A stretch of 50,118 bases of DNA from Flammeovirgaceae bacterium (GTDB taxonomy: Bacteria; Bacteroidota; Bacteroidia; Cytophagales; Cyclobacteriaceae): NCBI GenBank assembly GCA_002691385.1, contig NZHT01000068.1, forward strand, positions 4,002-54,119. Direction: 5' to 3'. The translations under genes and the position numbers were made by a program. Shown one piece after another: positions 8,605 to 17,021 of the stretch (positions within the stretch are counted from its first letter, which is position 1; the number at the start of each line of letters is the position of its first letter). Under the pieces are notes generated by a model that saw only the letters and a list, made by a program, of their open reading frames with translations, made no database searches and had not been told where the DNA came from.

Positions 8605-11025
8605 ATGATTAGCTCAAAAAAAGCGATATCAGTTTTATACTTCATCTTGTTCATTCATTGTGGATTTTGTCAAATCTTAGATACTACCCTTGCCAATTTC
8701 CAGTATTATCAATATCAAGTACCAGAGGAGAAAGTTTATTTATCGACGGATAAAGAAGTTTTTGTTCAAAATGAACATTTGTGGTTTTCTGTCTTCTTAG
8801 TTGATGCGAAAACACATCAAACGAGTTCAATCAGCAAACTAGTCTATGTTGATTTACTGGGGCCAAAGGATCAAATCATTTCCTCATTAGCCATTGACAT
8901 GAAATCCCATTTGGGAAAAGGGAGTTTCTTTTTGGCGGATAGTCTTTTAGCGGGGAATTACACGATCAATGCTTACACAAATTATATGCGTAATGGTTCC
9001 TCAGAATTTATATTTTCTAAGACGGTAGAATTTTTCAATTTAAAACGAAAAAGTACATTAAAGGAATCTTTTAGAAATGAAAAAGGAATCCATGTTGATT
9101 TTTTTCCAGAGGGAGGATATATTATTAGTGGAGTGCCTAATATTATTGCATTCAAGATCATTGATGACTCCGGAAATGGTTTGATTCATCAGGGTATGTT
9201 GATTGATTCTAGTGGCAATGAGATCATGGAGTTAAATCCGTTAAAATTTGGATTAGGAAAATTTCAATTTACACCAGAAAGTGGTCAGGACTACAGTGGA
9301 TTTTTTCAGATCAATGGGAAAGAGTATTTTTTCAAACTTCCAAAAGCTCAGGAGAAAGGTTATCAGCTAACCGTTAGAAAGACTTTGACTAAAACCTATA
9401 TTACAGTCAAGGGATCACCAGGCATGAGTTTTAAAAACACCTATTTATTGATGCATATAAGAGGCAATATCATTAAAGTTGTAAAATCGACTTTGGGACA
9501 AGAATTTATTTATAATTCGTTGGTTAATGATCAAGTTCCTTCAGGAATCATTCATATTACTTTTTTTAAAGAGGATATACCTTTACTTGAACGGTTAATT
9601 TATAACGAAATAGCAAATGATAAAATAAACATAGCTATTGATGTCACATCAAACATTAAAAAGCGGAGTAAGGTTAATTTTGATTTGAATGTTTTAGACC
9701 CTGACGACTTAAAATCTTCAGGTTCTTTTTCGGTTTCGGTTCAAAAAAAATCAACAGACAGAAATAAAATCAATATTGAAAATTATTTATGGTTGACTTC
9801 TGATTTGATAGGTAGCATTGAATCACCCAATTATTATACAAATGTAGCCAATTTGGATCGATTTGAAATGTTGGATTTGCTCATGTTAACCCATGGATGG
9901 CGAAGATTTGACTGGGACAATGTATTAAACAAGACTTTACCTCCTATCCTTTATTTTCCAGAAAAGGGATTTACATTGGAAGGGAAAGTTGTTCGTTGGG
10001 AAGATCGATCGAAACCGATTCAAGCTGATTTGTCAATGACATTTTTTGAAAATATTAATTTTCAATTAAAGACTTCTAGTAATGAAGCTGGTGATTTTTG
10101 GTTTGAAGGTTTACAAGTTGAAGATACCCTAAATGCATTGATTCAAACAGTTAACCCTAAAAAGGGTAGGAAAGGTAAATTAACAAACTCATTTATTGAA
10201 ATAAAAAAAAAGACTTATCCTAAATTGAGGAAAAATCCTCCATCTAACAAAATGGAAAGTGAGATATTGTATCGTGATTATTTGGACGACATGTTGGAAA
10301 TTGCTCAAATTAAAGCGTCATATGATGGAGATGTAATTTTCCTCGATGAAGTAGCTGTAGAATCAACCTTAGATCGATCTTCGAATCTGTTTTATCGAGA
10401 ATATATGCTTTATCGAGAACCAGATACACGCTTGATTGTAGACTCTATAAAGACCGGATATGCAAATATTTTTGATGTAATTAAGGGGAGGCTTACAGGC
10501 GTACAGTTTAGTAAAGATGAAAATGGAAATTATCTTGCCTTGGTTAGAGGTGCTAACTCAATTTCTCTGGATAACAACGCAGTATTTTTACTTGATGGTC
10601 AGGAGATGTCATCCTCGGTGATCAGTACCATTAATCCAAATGATATTTCCCATGTTGATGTATTAAAAGGGACACGCGCAACCATTTATGGAACTCCAAA
10701 TGGCGTAATCGCCTTTTATAGAAAGACGGGAAGATCAGGCGTAGCACTTGGTAATACTATGGGGATTTTAAATGTGGAAATGTATGGATATCATCAGCCA
10801 GATGAGTTTTATGTACCGAATTATAAAAACCCAACTGAAATAGAAAAGATAAGACCAGACAGGCGTGGTACGCAGTATTGGTGTCCAACTGTTTCTCTGA
10901 ATCAGAATAAGGCAAGTTTTTCCTATTACACTTCAGATGATTCAGGAGACTTTGTCGTCTACATTGAAGGGCTAACCCATGAGGGTAGATTGATCCGATC
11001 AGAGGTCAATTTTAAAATTGATTAG
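8605..11025 (+). CDS. MG2-like / TonB-receptor plug domain surface protein
   Basis: I place the start at the ATG at 8605; a TTG three codons earlier is possible but less likely. The signal peptide ends at FCQ (about residue 23). The first domain resembles the macroglobulin MG2 strand set (KVYLSTDKEVFVQNEHLWFSV and LAGNYTINAYTNYMRN). A carboxypeptidase-regulatory-like region follows (FTLEGKVVRW, then FWFEGLQVED). Near residue ~620-720 is a TonB plug domain (NIFDVIKGRLTGVQF, FLLDGQEM, ISHVDVLKG). No 22-strand receptor barrel follows, so it is not a complete TonB-dependent transporter. Such plug-bearing, barrel-less proteins are common in Bacteroidota; a role in surface protein handling or as a transporter partner is inference. 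Confidence 0.8.
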   Translation: MISSKKAISVLYFILFIHCGFCQILDTTLANFQYYQYQVPEEKVYLSTDKEVFVQNEHLWFSVFLVDAKTHQTSSISKLVYVDLLGPKDQIISSLAIDMKSHLGKGSFFLADSLLAGNYTINAYTNYMRNGSSEFIFSKTVEFFNLKRKSTLKESFRNEKGIHVDFFPEGGYIISGVPNIIAFKIIDDSGNGLIHQGMLIDSSGNEIMELNPLKFGLGKFQFTPESGQDYSGFFQINGKEYFFKLPKAQEKGYQLTVRKTLTKTYITVKGSPGMSFKNTYLLMHIRGNIIKVVKSTLGQEFIYNSLVNDQVPSGIIHITFFKEDIPLLERLIYNEIANDKINIAIDVTSNIKKRSKVNFDLNVLDPDDLKSSGSFSVSVQKKSTDRNKINIENYLWLTSDLIGSIESPNYYTNVANLDRFEMLDLLMLTHGWRRFDWDNVLNKTLPPILYFPEKGFTLEGKVVRWEDRSKPIQADLSMTFFENINFQLKTSSNEAGDFWFEGLQVEDTLNALIQTVNPKKGRKGKLTNSFIEIKKKTYPKLRKNPPSNKMESEILYRDYLDDMLEIAQIKASYDGDVIFLDEVAVESTLDRSSNLFYREYMLYREPDTRLIVDSIKTGYANIFDVIKGRLTGVQFSKDENGNYLALVRGANSISLDNNAVFLLDGQEMSSSVISTINPNDISHVDVLKGTRATIYGTPNGVIAFYRKTGRSGVALGNTMGILNVEMYGYHQPDEFYVPNYKNPTEIEKIRPDRRGTQYWCPTVSLNQNKASFSYYTSDDSGDFVVYIEGLTHEGRLIRSEVNFKID

Positions 11026-11026
11026 T

Positions 11027-12109
11027 TCAAGCTTGGTATACCATTGCATTTATATTCATACCTGCCCCTACTGAGGCAAATATGATTTTGTCGCCTTTTT
11101 CGATTTGATGTGCATCTAATTCTTTTTTTAAAATTAGATCGAGCAGTGTAGGGACGGTGGCTACTGATGAGTTGCCAAGCCAGGAAATAGTCATAGGCAT
11201 CACATCAATAGGAACGGATAGGTTTCCCTCAAGTTTATAGAGTCTATTGAGAATGGCATCATCCATCTTTCCATTGGCCTGATGGATGAGTACTTTTTTA
11301 ATCTCACTCAGAGAGACGCCGCTTTTATGTAGGCATGCTTGAATTGCTCCAGGTACATAGTTTAGGGCATATTGATACAGCTTTTTGCCATACATTTTTA
11401 AATAAATACTTTCTTTAGTCCCATTCTCTGGTAAATAAGAATTTCCCATAAAAAGCATTTCTGAATGCTCTAAGGTGTCCGACCGTGTTTTATGGGCCAA
11501 TATACCTATTGGCGTATTGCTTTTCTGAGAGGCCAAGAGGGTGGCTCCAGCCCCATCAGCATAGATCATACTGTCTCTATCATGAGGGTCAGAAATTCGC
11601 GAAAGTATATCTGCTCCAATAACTAAAACATTATGAGCGTCTCCCGATTTGACATAATAATCTGCTTGTATCATAGCTTGAAGCCAACCAGGGCATCCAA
11701 AAGGGAGGTCATATGCGATCGTATTTGGGTTTACAATATTCAATTTTTTCTTGACACGAGCGGCTAGACTGGGGAGGATATCTACTCCCATATTTCCATT
11801 CCTTAATTCGCCAAAATTATGAGCAAAAATAATATAATCAAGATTTTCACGCTCAACTCCGGAAGATTTTAATGCATCTTCTGCAGCCAACCAACCAAGA
11901 TCAGATGTAGTCATATTATCGTCTGCATAGCGCCTTTGCCTAATGGTTGTAATTTGTTCAAACTTTTCAATGATTTCAACATTGGGCTCTGAAAATGCTT
12001 TGCCCGAAGCATCTGTAAAATGATTATTTAAGAAGGCTTCATTGGATATGATTTTGGTCGGAATATATTTACCTGTCCCGCAAATAACACTGTATGTTTT
12101 TTCTGACAT
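11027..12109 (-). CDS. 3-oxoacyl-ACP synthase III (KAS III/FabH-like)
   Basis: A thiolase-fold condensing enzyme of 360 residues. The catalytic triad of KAS III is visible: Cys139 in LPFGCPGWLQ, His276 in VLIHQANGK and Asn313 in WLGNSSVAT. Housekeeping FabH starts fatty-acid synthesis by condensing acetyl-CoA with malonyl-ACP. This copy sits alone, not beside plsX, acpP or fabD, and its N-terminus carries an insertion (AFLNNHFTDASGKAF) typical of the FabH-like ketoacyl synthases of Bacteroidota rather than canonical FabH. It could instead act on another acyl chain. The gene is convergent with the MG2/plug gene, one base apart. Confidence 0.86.
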   Translation of the reverse strand: MSEKTYSVICGTGKYIPTKIISNEAFLNNHFTDASGKAFSEPNVEIIEKFEQITTIRQRRYADDNMTTSDLGWLAAEDALKSSGVERENLDYIIFAHNFGELRNGNMGVDILPSLAARVKKKLNIVNPNTIAYDLPFGCPGWLQAMIQADYYVKSGDAHNVLVIGADILSRISDPHDRDSMIYADGAGATLLASQKSNTPIGILAHKTRSDTLEHSEMLFMGNSYLPENGTKESIYLKMYGKKLYQYALNYVPGAIQACLHKSGVSLSEIKKVLIHQANGKMDDAILNRLYKLEGNLSVPIDVMPMTISWLGNSSVATVPTLLDLILKKELDAHQIEKGDKIIFASVGAGMNINAMVYQA

Positions 12110-12260
12110 GCCTGGTGAACTATAGTATGATTGATTACTTGACTCTCTTTTGAATCACTGAGATACTAATCTCGATGCTAAATTAGTATAAAAAACCTAA
12201 TTATTTTAAAAAAGAGATCTCTCTCCATAGAATAATATTCCTAAATGATTTTGATTAGTC

Positions 12261-13211
12261 CTACAATGGAAATTTCTCTAAGTACTTCGCTACATGAAAT
12301 CCTCTTTTTCTGACCTCTTGGGCATGTTTGGAATGTGTATTTAAGCTGGCATTGGTGTGATTTAGATGAATGAAGTGAATTTTATTTCTATCTTTTAAAG
12401 GCATAGAAGAAAATAAATTCATTGTTTCCCTCATAAAGGGGTGAGGAATTTCTGAAATATCTCTGTGATTGATTTCATTGCTTTCAAAGAAGCTGCCATC
12501 AATAAAAGCATAATCTACAAGAGCTATTTTTTGAGTGATATCTTCGTCCCATTTATGCCATTTATCAATATCAGGAATGAACAGTGCAATTTTATTTGGG
12601 CCCTCTATTTGATAACCTACCGTTTCTGAATATTCATCTCGATGTGGGACTAAAAAGGGTTTAACTTTTATTAGAGAATTGATTTGAAAATGAACTTGAT
12701 TTGTTAAGGGTTGAATTTCAATATTTTTTTCATTAATTAATTGATTCCAAGGTCCATTTTTCTGCAAAAAATATTGCATTTTGGGCATGGCGAATACTGC
12801 TGTTTGAAGGCTATTGAAGGCTTCTTTACCTAAGTACATGAGCCCTGAATAGTGACCTATATGGGCGTGGGTTAAAAATATACCATTGGGAATATCATCA
12901 TTTTGGAAAGGACTTAGCATATGCAATGCCTTGAGCTGCTTTGGAAAGTCTGGGGTTGCTTCAAAAAGGAAGCTTTGTTCATTTACAGGATCAACTAAGC
13001 CCAAGCAAGTTACTTTTCGTTGAGAATCAGGATTGTCCCAAAGTAAGGCACAACAGGATTTAGTACATCCAATATGGGGGGAACCACCATCTTGAACATT
13101 ACCAAGAATCACTAGAAAAGGAACTGATTCACTATATGAGTCGATTTCAGGCCTTGTTAGTACATCCATTATTGGCATACAGACTAAGGACAAAAAAATG
13201 ATTATTGACAT
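12261..13211 (-). CDS. PqqB-like metallo-beta-lactamase-fold hydrolase
   Basis: 316 residues with a hydrophobic N-terminal stretch, possibly a signal or anchor. The core resembles PqqB: ILGNVQDGGSPHIGC with clustered cysteines (SCC) near residue ~50, matching the Cys-rich metal site of PqqB, and LTHAHIGHYSGL as the MBL His motif. In that motif the usual Asp of HxHxDH is Gly, as I recall for PqqB-like proteins of this phylum. PqqB proper acts in PQQ biosynthesis, but no pqqA, C, D or E gene is in the window. It may therefore be a general MBL hydrolase. A PQQ-type sugar dehydrogenase lies about 8.5 kb away, which makes a link conceivable but unproven. Confidence 0.8.
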   Translation of the reverse strand: MSIIIFLSLVCMPIMDVLTRPEIDSYSESVPFLVILGNVQDGGSPHIGCTKSCCALLWDNPDSQRKVTCLGLVDPVNEQSFLFEATPDFPKQLKALHMLSPFQNDDIPNGIFLTHAHIGHYSGLMYLGKEAFNSLQTAVFAMPKMQYFLQKNGPWNQLINEKNIEIQPLTNQVHFQINSLIKVKPFLVPHRDEYSETVGYQIEGPNKIALFIPDIDKWHKWDEDITQKIALVDYAFIDGSFFESNEINHRDISEIPHPFMRETMNLFSSMPLKDRNKIHFIHLNHTNASLNTHSKHAQEVRKRGFHVAKYLEKFPL

Positions 13212-13722
13212 ATTTAAGTAGTTTAATTTATTAGAAGTATGAAACTAGCTAAAATTACGGCATAAAAAAAGGGGTAGTTTCAAACTATCCTTAAACTTAA
13301 ATAAACAAAAAGAATTTAGTTTAATGTGATCATAATAGACTTTGCCATTAGTAGATAGTACAACTCCATCATGAGTAGTTATAAAAAAAAGTTTGGTATA
13401 AATTCTAATTAGCGCTTTGAAGGGAAAGCCGGTATTTCTGTTTAATTGATTGAGTTGATTATCATAATTTTGTTTTGATTATCAGAGTATATTTATTGCT
13501 TGTATGATATCTTTTAAAATCAGTCACTAACCGTTTAAGAATTAATGGCATGCTAGGAGATCATGGGGATACATATCAAGCTGATGAACTCTGTTAAATC
13601 TAGACTATTCGTTAGTGGTTATTTCATAAATGGTAGAAATTTGAGGAGTATTAATTGTTATTTGATATTAGCTTTGCATTTTTCTTTTATAAGTTTAGTT
13701 TGAAAAATGATTGAGTATTAAA
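13212..13722. other. ~0.5 kb intergenic region, no supported gene
   Basis: Very AT-rich stretch between two divergent genes. A hairpin with 9-base arms and one G:U pair (gggtagttt / aaactatcc, about 13273-13291), which would fold with a loop taken from the inner bases, has seven A before it on the plus strand and so seven T after it on the minus strand. It looks like a minus-strand terminator with no gene feeding it. A stop-free minus-strand stretch of 77 codons (13245-13478) has no start codon. A plus-strand frame of 46 codons (13563-13703) ends just before marC. I support neither as a gene. Confidence 0.5.
13669..13676 (+). promoter_or_regulatory. Possible -7 box for the MarC gene
   Basis: TAGCTTTG matches TAnnTTTG exactly and lies 46 bases before the ATG at 13723. 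The nearest TTTG upstream (13640-13643) is 25 bases away rather than about 19, so this is a weak call. Confidence 0.27.
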
Positions 13723-14349
13723 ATGGATTTGATTTTAGTTATTTGTGGGGCTTTGATTTCAGTAATGAATCCTTTGGGGACAGTGCCTATTTTTGTGGGA
13801 TTAACGCAAGAGCATTCAACTCTCGAAAGAAATAAAATTGCCTTTTGGGCTTCTTTTAATGTTCTTGTTATATTGTTGATATCTTTTTTTGCAGGTAAAT
13901 TCATTTTAATATTTTTCGGCATTACTCTAAACTCTTTGAAAATTTCCGGAGGGTTAATTATTATTTTTTCGGGATTTTCTTTGTTGACGGGAGCCTTTGC
14001 CAAATCCAAAGGAATGAGTAAGGAATCGGTACAAGAGGATATCAGCACTCGATCAGATGTTTCACTAACGCCATTGGCCCTTCCCATGATTGCAGGGCCT
14101 GGAACCATATCATTACTCATTACTTTCAATCAAGAGCATTCAGGTTTGGAGAATATTATGATTATCTTAGGAGCTATAGTTATTTCAACTCTTTTCGTGT
14201 TTTTGGTACTCAGAAGTTCCTTTGTAATTGTCAAAGCGATGGGAGCCTCAGGTATCAATGCCTTGTCCAGAATTATAGGCTTTATCGTAATCGCTATTGG
14301 AGTTGAATTCATTACAACCGCATTAATTAGTATTTTTCATATTAAATAG
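13723..14349 (+). CDS. MarC family integral membrane protein
   Basis: 208 residues from the ATG at 13723; a TTG four codons earlier is possible, but the membrane segment begins right at this ATG. Six hydrophobic segments fit the MarC (UPF0056/NAAT) family, and the opening ISVMNPLGTVPIFVGLT and internal LALPMIAGPGTISLLIT are the characteristic paired helix-break motifs with the conserved NP and GPG. Family members are inner-membrane proteins of unclear substrate; the early multiple-antibiotic-resistance link in E. coli was not upheld. The gene stands alone between a long gap and a decayed gene, so context gives no further hint. Confidence 0.88.
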   Translation: MDLILVICGALISVMNPLGTVPIFVGLTQEHSTLERNKIAFWASFNVLVILLISFFAGKFILIFFGITLNSLKISGGLIIIFSGFSLLTGAFAKSKGMSKESVQEDISTRSDVSLTPLALPMIAGPGTISLLITFNQEHSGLENIMIILGAIVISTLFVFLVLRSSFVIVKAMGASGINALSRIIGFIVIAIGVEFITTALISIFHIK

Positions 14350-14562
14350 ATTCACTTTCAGATACCCTTAAATTCTACACCTGTAAAGCAAAGGATTGCA
14401 TATTAAGTTTGGGCAAAGATTTTCTTCGGGTGGAGATATTGAACTTTCTACTACACAATAAATCTATGGAATTTACTATGCTTAGTTATTTAAAGTTTGG
14501 AATAATGAATTATTATTTTTTGATTTTTGAAGATAGGGGCTCTTCTTACCTAACTCATCGAC
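14350..14562. other. Intergenic stretch after marC, nothing recognised
   Basis: About 210 bases of AT-rich sequence with stops in all frames of interest. I see no terminator with a U-tract and no readable protein fragment; together with the decayed gene that follows, it makes a ~620-base region without an intact gene. Confidence 0.45.
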
Positions 14563-14848
14563 TCAATACATTATCCAGACACAATCTATCCAGTCCGTAA
14601 TCATATGAAAAATCAAGCCTACTCCCATGATTCTAGTTTTTGCCATAAAGTAGATACTATATAGGTTACAATTGCCAAGTAGCTGTGAGCACATGAAATC
14701 TAAGGCTGTAGTAATCACTAACAAACACATCAGTAAATGATCTAAATCAACGGACATAGTCAGCAATAATGTGACTAATGGAGTAAAAAAACTATGTAAT
14801 CAGACCTAGAGCTAAAATATGCAATTCGTAATGGGCGATGATTTGCAT
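14563..14848 (-). pseudogene. Decayed DUF6122 family membrane protein
   Basis: Reading the minus strand from an ATG at 14848 gives MQIIAHYELHILALGLIT then a stop, which resembles the DUF6122 N-terminus (IHY-LHF--PGLIAY). A shifted frame continues with FFTPLVTLLLTMSVDLDHLL, containing the family's VDLDHLL signature. The next section reads sensibly only in another frame (YYSLRFHVLTATWQL, compare CSIGFHPLHSYWAI). The end returns to the earlier frame as KTRIMGVGLIFHMITDWIDC, which matches the conserved tail. So three frame changes, an in-frame stop and probably a small deletion are present, while order and spacing of the family motifs are kept. The intact family is a ~100-residue multi-helix membrane protein of unknown function. 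The family comparison is from memory, not a search. Confidence 0.68.
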
Positions 14849-14972
14849 CAAAATCTCTTAACATTTACATACCAGATTTATTTTATAGATGTAGATGAGG
14901 ACTTATTTGGATATTTTTTGGCGCATTCTTGTTTGATTTCACTAAATTTAAATAGAACGAAAGAATTGCACT

Positions 14973-16994
14973 ATGAAAGCACTACTAAATATATTATTTA
15001 TTTGTTCTGGCTTTTTAATTTTTGCTCAAAAGAGTTTAGATGATTTTCTTTCTTATTCATTCCCATCTCATCTCACGGCAGCTAAAGATATGGGTAAGAT
15101 TGCATGGGTGGTCAATGAAAAAGGCGTTCGTAATGTCTACTCGGCTCAGGCTCCACAATACATAGCCGTTAAGGAAACACAGTATACTATGGATGATGGG
15201 ATTGAGATCAGTAAGCTATTATTTTATGGATCTGATCTTATTTTTGTGAGGGGTAGTTCACCTAACAGGGAAGGGGAGTTCCCAAATCCATCCTTAGCTG
15301 CTGACGGAACTGATCAAGCAATTTTTTTATCTAGGGACAAAAAAGTCCAGAAACTAACGGAAGGTAGTGCACCCTTGCTTAGGGGAGAGTTGATGTATTT
15401 CATTAATAAAGGCCAAGTATATGAATATAATTTTACCGATGCGTTAGTCTGTAATCTCTTTACCACTAGAGGTGAAATAGGATCCCTTCGATTATCTCCG
15501 GATCAAAATAAATTAGCTTTTATCAGTAATAGAAGGGATCATGCCTTTCTGGGTATTTATGATTTCAACGATCAGAGTATAATTTATCCAGATCCTACGG
15601 TAGATATCGATAGGTATCCAGTTTGGTCTCCCGAAAGTAACCAGGTCGCTGTATTGCGTATGCCCTATGATCCAGGTTTAATATTCGTTTCTAAATTAGA
15701 GGCTCAGCCATTTTCAATTCGACTCATCAATTTTGAAGAGGGAAAAAGTAAAACCTTATGGAAAGCTGAGGAGGGTCAGGGGAGTGCATTTTATGGATTT
15801 TCAAGTGAGCAACAGTTGTTTTGGATGGCTAATAATGAACTTCTATTTCCATGGGAAAAAGAGGGCTGGTTACATTTATATTCCCTCCCATCTAAAGGAG
15901 GAAAGGCTAAGTTGCTAACCCCTGGTAATTTAGAAATACAGCATGTGAATCAATCGCCGGATCGATCCTCTTTTTTATTTTCTAGCAATCAAGGGGATAT
16001 TAATCGTCAGCATATAGGACAATGGAAAGGCTCAAAAATAAAGCAAATTACCGAAGGTAAGGGGATTGAATGGTCACCTGTGATCGATGGATTAGGAAAT
16101 AGTTTTGCTTTGGGTTCTTCCGGTCTTGAGCCCGCCGCTGTGAAGCGTTTGGAGGGAGGTAAAACACATACTATATTTTCGTCTGAAGATTATCCTAACT
16201 CGAATTTGACATTACCTGAGGCGGTTGTATTTTCAGCGGCGGATGGCATGAAAATTCATGGGCAATTGTTCTTACCTAAAGGATTAAAGCCAGGTCAAAA
16301 AAATAGAGCATTATTATTTTTTCATGGGGGATCAAGACGCCAAATGCTTTTGGGCTTTCATCATATAGATTATTATCATTATGCCTATGCGTTGAATCAA
16401 TATTTGGCCTCGCAGGGATATATTGTCCTGTCGGTCAATTACCGTAGCGGTACCGGTTATGGTTTGAAATTCCGAGAAGCCCTGAACTATGGAGCGGGAG
16501 GAAACAGTGAATTCAATGATGTCCTAGGTGCAGGTCTTTTTTTGCAAAATCATCCAAATGTAGATTCCACTAAAATAGGCTTATGGGGAGGGTCTTATGG
16601 TGGATATCTTACGGCTATGGGATTAGCAAGGGCCTCAGACATGTTTGCTGCTGGGGTTGACATTCATGGCGTTATGAACTGGAATGTAATTATTAAAAAT
16701 TTTATGCCTAGTTATGAGGCACTCGAACATCCTGATTTTGCTAAATTAGCTTATGATTCAAGTCCAATTGCCTACATGAATACTTGGCGTTCCCCTGTTT
16801 TGCTCATCCATGGGGATGATGATCGAAATGTCCCGTTCAGCGAATCAGTTGATAAAATCAAGGCTCTCCGAGAAAAAAAAGTCTACTACGAACAGATTAT
16901 TTTCCCTGATGAGGTTCATGGATTTTTATTACATCAAAATTGGTTGAATGCTTATAAAGCTACTGTCGATTTTTTTGACCGTATGCTTAAATAG
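14973..16994 (+). CDS. S9 family prolyl oligopeptidase-like peptidase, exported
   Basis: 673 residues with a signal peptide (MKALLNILFICSGFLIFAQ). The N-terminal ~400 residues are WD/PD40-like propeller repeats (IGSLRLSPDQNKLAFISNR; YPVWSPESNQVAVL). The C-terminal ~250 residues are an alpha/beta hydrolase with the catalytic triad Ser541 in GGSYGG, Asp617 in HGDDDRNVPF and His649 in DEVHGF. Members cleave peptides or amino-acyl substrates, often dipeptidyl- or acylaminoacyl-peptidase type; the exact specificity is not readable here. The gene is monocistronic, convergent with the Gfo/Idh/MocA gene, and a hairpin lies between the two. Confidence 0.9.
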   Translation: MKALLNILFICSGFLIFAQKSLDDFLSYSFPSHLTAAKDMGKIAWVVNEKGVRNVYSAQAPQYIAVKETQYTMDDGIEISKLLFYGSDLIFVRGSSPNREGEFPNPSLAADGTDQAIFLSRDKKVQKLTEGSAPLLRGELMYFINKGQVYEYNFTDALVCNLFTTRGEIGSLRLSPDQNKLAFISNRRDHAFLGIYDFNDQSIIYPDPTVDIDRYPVWSPESNQVAVLRMPYDPGLIFVSKLEAQPFSIRLINFEEGKSKTLWKAEEGQGSAFYGFSSEQQLFWMANNELLFPWEKEGWLHLYSLPSKGGKAKLLTPGNLEIQHVNQSPDRSSFLFSSNQGDINRQHIGQWKGSKIKQITEGKGIEWSPVIDGLGNSFALGSSGLEPAAVKRLEGGKTHTIFSSEDYPNSNLTLPEAVVFSAADGMKIHGQLFLPKGLKPGQKNRALLFFHGGSRRQMLLGFHHIDYYHYAYALNQYLASQGYIVLSVNYRSGTGYGLKFREALNYGAGGNSEFNDVLGAGLFLQNHPNVDSTKIGLWGGSYGGYLTAMGLARASDMFAAGVDIHGVMNWNVIIKNFMPSYEALEHPDFAKLAYDSSPIAYMNTWRSPVLLIHGDDDRNVPFSESVDKIKALREKKVYYEQIIFPDEVHGFLLHQNWLNAYKATVDFFDRMLK

Positions 16995-17003
16995 TTTTTA
17001 TTT

Positions 17004-17021
17004 CTAAAAGGTTACTTTTAG
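17004..17021. terminator. Hairpin between convergent genes
   Basis: CTAAAAG GTTA CTTTTAG forms a perfect 7-bp stem with a 4-base loop. It sits 10 bases after the S9 peptidase stop and overlaps the stop codon of the opposite gene. It is AT-rich and lacks a long U-tract, so it may be a weak bidirectional terminator. Confidence 0.42.

Noticed and set aside
13245-13478. Minus-strand 77-codon stop-free stretch before the PqqB-like gene
   Set aside because: No start codon within it and no recognisable family; a run of this size can arise by chance.
13563-13703. Plus-strand 46-codon frame ending just before marC
   Set aside because: No ribosome-binding site, no recognisable motif, and the composition is that of the AT-rich intergenic DNA around it.
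14819-15043. Plus-strand frame across the start of the S9 peptidase
   Set aside because: It overlaps the decayed DUF6122 gene and the signal peptide of the peptidase, which both have real motifs.
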